Assembly (NCBI RefSeq): GCF_021155765.1 | Contig: NC_060114.1 | Coordinates: 7,440,001 to 7,504,000, forward strand | Source: Diprion similis | Taxonomy: Eukaryota; Arthropoda; Insecta; Hymenoptera; Diprionidae | Direction of reading: 5' to 3' | DNA length: 64,000 bases | Shown: positions 54,456 to 64,000 of the stretch, one piece after another | Numbering within the stretch: the first letter of the stretch is position 1 | Layout: the number at the start of each line of letters is the position of its first letter | The notes under the pieces: generated by a model | Database searches by the model: none | Told to the model about the DNA's origin: nothing | The model's input: only the letters and a program-made list of their open reading frames with translations | Translations under genes and position numbers: made by a program

Positions 54456-57400
54456 AAAAAAAAAAAAAAAAAAAAAAAAAGATTCACTCCGACATTTTTT
54501 TTTAAACATTAGATACTTTTCATGCTTTGATTTTAGCAAATTCGAAAATGAACTAATAATAATTCAATGACTCGTGTATTTTATTATCAAAATAAAAATC
54601 GTTTTAAGGCCAAGCAAACGGTCTCGTGCCATTATAAAACTTAAGTAGTTTTTTTTCTAATTTTCAATTTACTGAAACCGGTAGAGTCGAAAGGCTCCGT
54701 AAAGGTCACAATGACATTTGGAGGAATGGTTATTATTCCATTGTTTTATAAATAATTAATACCCTCTAGGGGTGAATCGTCTGTTGGTATAATTGTCTAT
54801 TTTTTTTTTTAGTCCTTTAGAAAGGTTGAAAGTATCCTCGTCCATGCTGTTCCCACCAGGGAGAAAGTTTCGAAGAATGATAAAATAAAATATCATATAA
54901 TTATACGGGGCAGTCCGAGTGAAATAGAGGATTCATTTCTTTCGGGTCATCAGATTCTCGCACAAATTTTTTTTCCGCACTTATTCCGCTTCAAAATGAG
55001 CCTAATTTTTTTAAAGAATTTTCATGCTACTCCTTCGGCTGCCACGACGATCATATTTGTTCAAAAACGGGATAACAGAAAAAATATCATTCTTAAAATT
55101 CTGCAACTTTTTCCACAGATTATCGGTCGTAAATAAGTGAGATCTATCTGGGATGCGGCTGCTTCACAGTTTTTTTTTTTTTTTTTTTTTTTTTTTCTAC
55201 ACTTTTTTCGATTTCTTAAATAATAAAACAAAAAAATAATTCCTAATGGTCCTCACAGGAGTGAAATGAAAAACGAAAAAAAAAAAAGACGTATTGGGAA
55301 AATTTTGATATTCTTGAATATGTTCTAGAATAAATGAAGAAAATCTGTTTTTTTTTTTTTTTTTTTTTTAATGAAAAAGATCAATGTGCCAAATCATTTA
55401 GGAAAAATTATTTTTTACTCCAAACCATCATGAACTTTAATGTTGTAGTCGTTTGATTTTAAAATTGCAGATTTTAAAAACGGCGTTTTTTTTCATCCCT
55501 TTTTTTTTACACAAAAACGACCGTTGCGCCACCTGAAGGAGTAGCAAAATTATATACACAACGGAATTATTCATTTGTCAAGTAAACAGTAAACTACCAC
55601 CTCTCCCCCTCCCCCGCACCACCGCGTCGTCAAGCTTTTTTTCCCCCAACTGCCGGAGTTCGACGAATTTCAATAATTTTTTTTTGCTCGGATTTAATGC
55701 TCTCAGAAATCTATAAAAAAATCACGGAAACTCCTTGAGGTGTTGAGTGAGTTTTGATATATTTTTTCGCTTCTTAACATCAATCGAGACAATAATAAAC
55801 TAAATAAAACTGAAATACCGTTACTTCCGGTTCTGATGAAGATATTTGGTTTTTTTTTTTTTTTTTGTAATTACTTGTCGAAGATAGGGAAAATAGAAAT
55901 TCAATAATAATATCGACGATAATGTATCAATCGTTCGGAGATATCTATATTTGTTTAACAACAAAATTTTTTAAATTATCAAAAAATTGTCTTATTGGAG
56001 TCTTTTTTTTTTTTTTTTTTTTTTTTTTTCTTCGTAATTTGTTTACGGAAAATCCTTACTGTGAACTGACACCATGACTTTTTTCAACCCCCGTAGTCCA
56101 AAATAGTCGAAAATGACAGCTCTTGTACGGATTTCGCCTTGTTGCTTGTATTGTTGCTTAACTATATTACACAGGTAAGAAAGTCCTTGCACCGTTCTCT
56201 AGACGTCACAATGTATTATTTGTGGTATGAATTTAAAACCGCACGTTAATTATTCATTAATTCAAAATAACGAATGAACAAACTCAATTTTTATGGTTTT
56301 TTTTTCCTCATTTTACGGTTAAACGAATAACTGTTATTGATCACGCAAAGGCTTGTGTTTTACCCAATGATTAGACAAATAACTTTTGTGTTTATGGTTC
56401 AAATGTATAATTCGTAGAAAAATAGTTTATCCACGAAAGGTAACTTTTTCTCTGTTTTAAACATTTTTTACGACCAAACCCGGAATTAACTTTGTCGGAT
56501 ATTTTCACGCTATGATTTCGAGGGTCTAAACTATCTACAAATAAATTGCCTAATCAAGGTTATCCCAAAATAAAACTTGATCTAACTCGACTGGACTGTG
56601 TCGTCGCTTTTTGTTTCGCCGAGGAAAAATTCTTTCTATAACATTCGTTTGGATGAATAAAATTTTTACTTTTTAAACCTTGACTATATAAATTTTGAAA
56701 ATTTTACTTTATACCTTTTTGATTTTTTATTTTTCACACCATTTATATTATAAGCTCTTATACCGCGTTATTTCATATATTTTGGAGAAAAATGATATTA
56801 ATAATAATAATAATAATAATAATAATGGTAATAACGGAATGTCAGAAGATAGAAGAAGAGGAGAAACTCTGTGATCCTAAGACGCAGTTGTCACTGTAAA
56901 TGTTAGAAATATATGTAATAGATCCCAAAAGAGATAAGGTAGAATAGAATAATGAAGAATGGTTGGATAATAGGGAGACAAAGTGCGAGAGTAAATTACG
57001 CGGTTATAATTACAAATTGCATTTAGCTTATTGGTAAACAATGCACTTTGTGCCTGCTTCGATGAAGGCCGAGGAAGCGATGCTGCAATATCTGCGAGTA
57101 TTGGATAGCCTAGTGCTCGACTCGATAAACTTGAAAATCTTGTTTCCCGGCTGTTTTTCTCACGGTCGTTTGCATATGATATATTCACACAGCCACAGTA
57201 GTTTTACATGATACTCGGGTGTCGAGGTGGGTCAATGAGCTGCGGTATGTGGAGGGCCAAGTTCCGCGGTTCGACTGACAATAGTCGAAGGATACGAAAA
57301 TTTTAAACAACTTATTCCAGTCGTGCGATAAAAATAACTGGGCAATAATTCTCAGTGAATCTTCCGTATTGAATAGAATATATTAACATCGAGTAGAATA

Positions 57401-57496
57401 TTTTATAAAATAATTTTTAAATAAAAATTCAATCAATTTCATTCTAAAAAGCAAACCTCGAAGATTGTACGAAATAAATTATTTATCTGTTTTCAG
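54456..57496. other. Noncoding interval upstream of the ABCC gene
   Basis: AT-rich, with many long T or A runs (55,171-55,196, 55,350-55,369, 56,006-56,029) and an (AAT)n tract at 56,800-56,825. A minus-strand frame at 56,877-57,188 (103 codons) has no recognisable product. The ABCC promoter or a leading noncoding exon is probably near its right end. Confidence 0.4.
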
Positions 57497-57573
57497 ATAG
57501 TCGTTATTCAACGTTGACAACGGCAGCGGCACGGCACCCAAACCAGAAAATATTTCAATAAAATTTCGCAAAC

Positions 57574-60500
57574 ATGGATACTAGAGAAAGGCACAGCTAC
57601 AGAAATCCCGAGGAGAGGTCGAATCTTTTTAGCTATCTTTGCTTCGGGTGAGCAAAAGACACTTGTCATAATACAAAACGGTCATATTTGCCATACTTTT
57701 TTGCAATTGAAATTTTTCAGTAGGATAAAATTGACGATGCTTCGATAGAGGATAAAAAACAAAAAAAACAAAAAAAAAAAATTGATAGTAACGAGTTTGT
57801 CTTTTCTTTTCAAAATCACGCAGATGGACAGCGGACATTTTTTGGAAAGGGGTGACACGAGATCTTCAAATATCGGACTTGTACGATCCCTTGAAGTCCG
57901 ATGAATCCGAACGGCTGGGCGATCGTCTCGAAATGTAAGAGAAAACCATAAGATCCTGTATTTCTACTATTTAAACAATTTTTCTTTCGATCAACAGTAA
58001 TGAATACAATGCGAGAGAATAGTAACCGCCTCTCGAACGATTTTTGACGCAGAATCTGAATCCGACTTAAAAATGAACCTAGCATTTTTAGTTCAGTTGA
58101 AAATAAGGTGTTCAACCACGCTGAAAACCGAGTTCTAATAAAGTTTCAAATTTAGCAACAGCTTGAATCTCCATTTTGGGTTTCGTTGGAAGTCTCTAGT
58201 GCATTTAATTCTCGAGTTACAGTCTGTTAGAAAATTCCTGAAACAGGTGCAACAAAAAATTCTGAAAAACGTACGATATTTTTTTAACACATGTATAGCT
58301 TTAGCGTTTTTCTTTTTTTTCTTCTGCCAAAAGTTCGGGATCAAATCACATTCATCAATAAATTTAAATATGTATGTAATCAGTGTAAAAGTTCGGAAGT
58401 TATTTTTCCACCCAATGACGATTTTTATTAAAAAACAAAATATATATGAAAAAAAAAAAAAAAAAAAAACAAATACGGAAATCGTGCATGTATCACAAAA
58501 AAACTTTTTATTGAAACAATCCATGGAAGAACTAGACGATGATCCATCAGCATTCAGTTTCATTTGAAACTTTCCTCTTTCGTTGACCGGTAAATTTAGA
58601 AATTTCTCAAATCTATTTCTGTCCACAACAGGGAATGGAATAAGGAGTTAGCTAAGGCAAACAAGGAGCTGGTGGTTGGAAAAGACGGGAAAAAGGTGCC
58701 AAGCAAAAAACCGTCTCTGGGTGCAGCGATCGCGCGAATGTTCTGGGCAAGATACATGATCCAGGGTCTACTGATGCTGGTGCAGTCAGCGGTGCTTCGA
58801 TCATGTACGCCGGTTCTTCAGGGTTGGGTGGTTAGCTATTTCAATCCCGGTGTCAATCCGGTGAGCAGAAACGACGCCTTGCTTTACGCTGGTCTCCTGA
58901 TCCTCACCAACCTCGCAGTCATATTCACGATACACCACTCAGGACTTCGCAATAGGCAGATCGGAATGTGCGTCAGAGTTGCTTGTTGCTCCGTCATATA
59001 CAGAAAGGTTTGTGCACATGCTTTGTAAACTGCATTCCGTGGTTCTGTTTCCATCTTTCATTTTATTTCACCCAACATACTCGATCTAGTAATTGGGTCT
59101 GAGGCTGACTCTCTTCAGGGTCTTCGGAAAGGCCAGAAAATCAAAAGTCCCATTGGAGGTTGGATGTGGTTAGTGTTTTTCAAACGTGATTTTTCATTTT
59201 TGTGACCTTGTGTCAGTGTTTCTCGTCAGTGTGATTTTAGCACTTCTTGGAAATGCATGGTGTTCCGGATTTCATGAAGATCTCTTCATGACCAGCTATA
59301 TCAGAACTCTTTTGAGGATCTGCGTTCTACGTATCACAAATCTTTTTTTTTATCAGTTTTTGATAATCATACCTTTGCAAACTCACTGTTTTAGGTCCTT
59401 AGGTTGAATCAGGCTGCCGTGAATAACACAGCAGCAGGTCAAGTGTCGAACTTGATAAGCAACGACGTGGCCCGTTTTGATTTAGTACCCTTGCTGTTCC
59501 ACCATCTCTGGATCATGCCGATTCAGGTAAAGCTCGCTGTTCAATTTCAAGCTCTTCGTCGATCTACAGAAATCAAAATAATTATGGCTACAGGTCTCGG
59601 TCATGGGGTACATCATGTGGCGGTCTTTAGGAGTGGCTGCACTGGTTGGAATCGCCTCGGTGACATTGCAGAATGTGCCCATTCAGGCGTACCTCGGCCG
59701 ACTTAGCGCCAATCTGAGATCTAAAATCGCGGTTAAAACCGATGAGCGGGTTCAGAAGATGAAGGAATTGATCTCCGGAATACAGGTGAGAATAATGGTG
59801 GAATGTAATGAATATCACGTTCAATGTTAATTGTTGCATAAGTAGAGTCACCATGAACAGAGAATGGTGTGAAGTGTGGTACAATTAAATGATGCACTGA
59901 ACTTTTCGGTTAAACAGATAGTGAAGATGTACTCTTGGGAAGAACCGTTCGAGATTGTGGTGTCGAAAATTCGAGCCTTGGAGATCAGGCTGATAAAGTA
60001 CACGTCGTATCTAAGGGGTTTTTACTTGAGCATTATACTATTTTCGGAGAGACTGTCTCTCTATTTGACGCTTATCACGTTTGTTATGCTGGGAAATTCG
60101 CTGACTGCTGAAATCACGTTCGTAATGTCGAGTCTCTTCAGTGTGATGATGTTTACATGCGTAGTTTCCGTTCCTCAAGCAATCATAATGGCCGGCGAGA
60201 CTGCAGCGACCCTGGAAAGGTTGACGGTCAGTATCGCAGAATTAATTTTCCATTACGAGGACTCGATTCTCGTCTATATGACCATTCTCAAATTTGTCTC
60301 GACTGTTTTGCAGGAATTTTTACTACTGGATGAGGTTAAGTGCCTTGAAGATGGAGACGCTCAATCTTCAAAAGAAATCAGGAGAGAGCCCGACGTCATA
60401 GAAGTGATGAAGAGGAACTGGAGGCTCGAGAACGGTGTTGGCATCGAAATGATCAAGGTTGCCGCGAATTGGATTCTGGGTAAACTGCCGCCGACATTGT

Positions 60501-63500
60501 GCGACGTTTCGCTAACTATAAGGAGCAAATCCTTGTCAGCTCTCGTCGGCCCGGTCGGATCGGGCAAATCATCCTTGCTGCATCTCATTTTGGGTGAATT
60601 ACCAGTTGGAGCTGGTAATCTGACGTTATACGCTGGTGAAAATAAACCAGAAAACAAAGTCACCAGTCGTGATATTAGCATCTCGTACACCAGCCAGGAT
60701 CCTTGGCTATTCTCCGGTTCCATACGCGAGAACATTCTCTTCGGTCAACCCTATGACAAAAATCGGTACCAAGAGGTGGGAAACCTCAACCGAGGAGACT
60801 TACCGACCGAGTAAGCAGACCGTATTTTACAGTTTCTTTTTCTCCTGAGTACTTAAATCGTTTTAAACTTTTGAATTGTGTTTGTACGGTCCTCAGGTGA
60901 AGTTTTGAAATTTGATGGAAACTCTATAAATATACTAGTGATTAAATATCACTCGTTTTGAGATTATGGTAGACTACCCTGTCATAGTTGAATCCCATAT
61001 CTTTGGCATCTTTGAACAAATTCTCTTAGTGAACATACACACGCGCCTATGAAACCTACATTCCCTGAATTTTGTTGTAGTTCGACCACTCAGGAAAAAG
61101 AAAAAGTGTAAAATATAATCTGCTCAATTCGTCGGTAAAACAGGAATGTCGATGATCTAAAAATGTTTTAAAGATATTCTGTAGTTTTCATGCACTACCT
61201 ACAAATTTTGCAGGTTACCAAAGTCTGCGCCTTGCTCAAGGATTTCGCTCAGCTTCCTCAGGGTGACTTGAGCTACGTTGGAGAAGGGGGAGCATCTCTT
61301 TCTGGAGGCCAGAGGGCGCGCGTCAATTTAGCTAGAGCTATTTACAGGGACGCTGATCTCTACCTTCTCGACGATCCTCTGAGTGCCGTAGACGCTCAGG
61401 TCGGTCACCACTTGTTCGAGGAATGCATCATGGGTTTCCTAAAGGGGAAAACCCGGATTCTCGTCACGCATCAGCTCCAACATCTTCAACACGCGGATTA
61501 CATCGTTGTTCTGAATCGCGTAAGCCCGTTAATTATAATGGAATAAAAACATGTCAGAATACTTTTGAATACATTTCTGAAAAGTTTCGAATAATTTTCC
61601 GGAGACTTGGACTATTATGATTTTACCGATGATGACTTTCATCGCGTAATTTCAACACCCTCAGAAATTAAATAGTTATATCGAGATTTTCGAGTTTCGA
61701 TCGATATCGAAATTCTAAATTCTTGAAACAAAATTTTATATTGATCGATGAGACCAACAGGTGATTCGAATATTTTGAGCACTTGGTTGAGAAATTTTCA
61801 TGATAAGATTGATACGAATTCTGATGTTTTATGCAATATTTGAAAGTGTTTGAACAACGTGAGTGTAAACAGAGTTGAGGATAGGTTTTTTTTTGTTTTT
61901 AATTTTCGGAATTTTATCCACAATGTAGTCAGAAATATTTTTTCACTATGGATCTATTAGTAAAAGATCAAATAAGGATCGAGATCGATACGAAGATGTT
62001 TCATTCCAGGGCACAATTGAACATCAAGGATCTTATGAAGAGCTCGCCAAGTCAAATCTGGACTCCATAGTTTCACAATCAGTCGAGCCAGAAGAATCCG
62101 CTATGGAAATTGAGCGCGCTGTCGAAAGTCAGGACGAGAAGATCGACTTCACGGTATAAATCGTTATTCATTCTGCATGTTTTGCTTCTCGGAAAACTTT
62201 TTTTCGAAACTGGAAACTGGAAAATCAAATAATCAAGCTCACGTTAATACGATTTTTGAAAAGTTAGGTCAAATTCTCGCGAGCTTTCTTCACTAATTCT
62301 GAATATGCAATTGAAATTAATAATTTCTGATTGATAAAAGTTGTAAAGACACCTGAGGACTTGTTGGACTTTTGACCTTGAATCCTGAGTCTGAATGTTT
62401 GATTCACGTATTCAGTGGATCAACCATGATGTATAAAAAACAATAAGAAGTCGGATCTGCATGAAAAATGACTGTATAGAATTTTTTTGATAAATTCGGC
62501 TTCAGATTTGCAATCGCGATTTGATACCGCATTCCAAGTCAAGCAAGCCAAAAACTCACAAGCTTATCTGTAAAAAAAAGAAGTCAATAAGTCCTCAAAC
62601 AAAAATCTATCCTTTCATTGTAACGGTTGTAAAAATGGCGCTTAGAAATTGCAGATCGAAAAATTGAACGGTGCGGCGGAAATCAAGTCCACGGTGACCG
62701 AGGCAAGTAAGGACGACGGAGATTTATCGGAGGAGAAAATGGCGACGGGAGAAATATCGAACAAAGTGTACTGGGACTACTTCAGATCCGGTGGTAACAT
62801 CTGTTCACTGATCTTCTTCGCGGTCATATTCATAATCAGTCAAATAGCGGCAAGTGGCACCGACTACTGGATAACCCATTGGACCAACCAGGAGACGCTG
62901 AGGGTTTCTTTGAAGCTGAACAAATCAATGACCGTTTCGAACCAAACGGTTGACCAAAGACCAAACTTCTGGCAGCCGACGTGGTTGGATGAATACGGCA
63001 TACTTCGTCCCACCATAGCGGTTTACGTCTACACCTTCTGCATAGCCGGCTGCGTGTTCTTCGCCCTCTTCAGGAGCGTGCTATTCATGAAGCTCTCTAT
63101 GAACGCGAGTCAGAATATCCACAACACCATGTTTGCTAATCTTCTGCAAGCCACGATGAGGTTTTTCAACACCAACCCAACTGGTGAGTTGATGAAATGA
63201 CAATGGAGGCATAGATTTTGAAATAATTTTTTGTTTTATTCTGCATTGTAGGGAGGATTTTGAACCGGTTCTCTAAGGACATTGGAACCATGGATGAGCT
63301 GCTTCCAAGAACGCTGCTCGAAGCACTCCAAATATTTGTTTACATCATAGGGATCCTGGTGATGATCGCGATTGTTAATACTTGGTTGATCCTGCCGATC
63401 ATTCTGATGATTAGTATCTTCTACGTCGTTAGGTTTTACTATCTGAAGACTGCGCAGAACATTAAGCGATTGGAATGCGTCAGTAAGTCAAAGTCCATCT

Positions 63501-64000
63501 GTACATGATTTTGTCTTTCCAATAAATCATGTTTCAAGTCCGACAACTTGGCAGAAAAAAATACTACGTTTCTTAACGCGTAAAAGCCGGCTTGAACTAA
63601 AAATGACGTAGACCAATGAACGAAAGCCGCTTGGATGCAGAAAGCTCTGAACTTTTCAACCCTACTTTGGATCAATGCTTTTAACACTTGCTTTGACATT
63701 TTTTTTTCTTTTTTTTGCTGAGTTATTGGGCTTGAGACACGGGTGATCTTATTTATTGGGACGGTCGTTGTTGGATTTGATTACATAATGAATGTTCTTT
63801 AGCTAAGAGTCCGGTATTTTCACACGTCAGCTCAACCCTCGATGGACTGACGACGATAAGAAGCAGAGGACCGCGAGTTGAAGAATTGCTCCAAAAAGAG
63901 TTTGACCGGTACCAAGATACGCACACCGGCGCCTGGTACTTGACAGTAACGACAGCAACCGCGCTCGGATTTGTTCTGGATATCGTTTCGTGCGGTTTCA
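57574..64000 (+). CDS. ABCC4-like (MRP4-type) ABC transporter, 12 exons, 3' end beyond window
   Basis: ATP-driven exporter of the ABCC family; substrates of this paralogue are unknown. Exons: 57574-57647, 57824-57934, 58632-59007, 59395-59526, 59594-59785, 59918-60226, 60314-60775, 61214-61519, 62010-62153, 62655-63183, 63252-63482, 63803->64000. Phases agree at every GT-AG junction. The part seen encodes 1,021 residues of an expected ~1,300. The N-terminus [13 protein letters not shown] is the short MRP4 type without an extra TMD0. TMD1 spans residues ~85-395. NBD1 is intact: Walker [10 protein letters not shown] (477-485), Q-loop SQDPW (Q526), signature LSGGQ (581-585), Walker [13 protein letters not shown] (601-612) and H-loop THQ (H638). 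A linker follows, then TMD2 with [15 protein letters not shown] and [14 protein letters not shown]. An acceptor at 57,496 suggests a spliced 5'UTR. NBD2 must lie to the right. Confidence 0.95.

Noticed and set aside
56877-57188. 103-codon minus-strand frame upstream of the ABCC gene
   Set aside because: No recognised motif, no clear splice sites, and composition not distinct enough from its surroundings.
58135-58626. Overlapping frames on both strands in the ABCC intron between exons 2 and 3
   Set aside because: Built from T/A homopolymers inside an intron whose borders are fixed by the flanking exons.
60361-60735. 124-codon minus-strand frame
   Set aside because: Antisense to the ABCC NBD1 exon, whose Walker A and Q-loop are on the plus strand.

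Overview
This is nuclear DNA from an insect, most likely a hymenopteran. It is AT-rich, with short exons flanked by GT-AG introns, dense microsatellites and A/T runs, and many small transposon remnants. The order-level guess rests on remembered similarity of the ECT2 C-terminus to bee and wasp proteins, so treat it as inference. There is no bacterial-style operon, CRISPR array, rRNA, or tRNA that I could recognise.

Layout. 1-8,092: noncoding, probably including the 3'UTR of the first gene. 8,093-24,270, minus strand: a complete ECT2/pebble RhoGEF gene. I could assemble 14 coding exons whose phases all agree (885 residues), plus a 414-codon alternative exon in the middle of BRCT2. 24.3-31.7 kb: intergenic, with TTAA-flanked miniature elements and a GC-richer noncoding patch at 27.1-28.4 kb. 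31,946-38,267, minus strand: a complete CTP:phosphocholine cytidylyltransferase gene (8 coding exons, 405 residues). 39.4-41.0 kb: GC-richer noncoding DNA, probably its promoter area. 43.86-47.33 kb, plus strand: an intron-containing, frameshifted pseudogene of an ABCC4-type transporter. 47.3-57.5 kb: repeat-rich DNA, including a 1.5 kb element with terminal inverted repeats and a 283-bp tandem array. 57,574-64,000, plus strand: the apparently intact ABCC4-like parent gene, 12 exons, running off the right edge.

The three genes do not form a pathway. ECT2 drives RhoA activation at cytokinesis, PCYT1 makes CDP-choline for phosphatidylcholine, and the ABCC gene encodes an ATP-driven exporter. 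The pseudogene lies about 10 kb upstream of the ABCC gene in the same orientation, so it looks like a local segmental duplication.

The most unusual signals are the long alternative exon in ECT2, which would give a 671-residue isoform without the DH-PH catalytic module, and a family of TTAA-flanked foldback elements. That family has a 50-bp minimal member and a copy split by a second foldback inside an ECT2 intron. I saw no convincing new multi-gene system.
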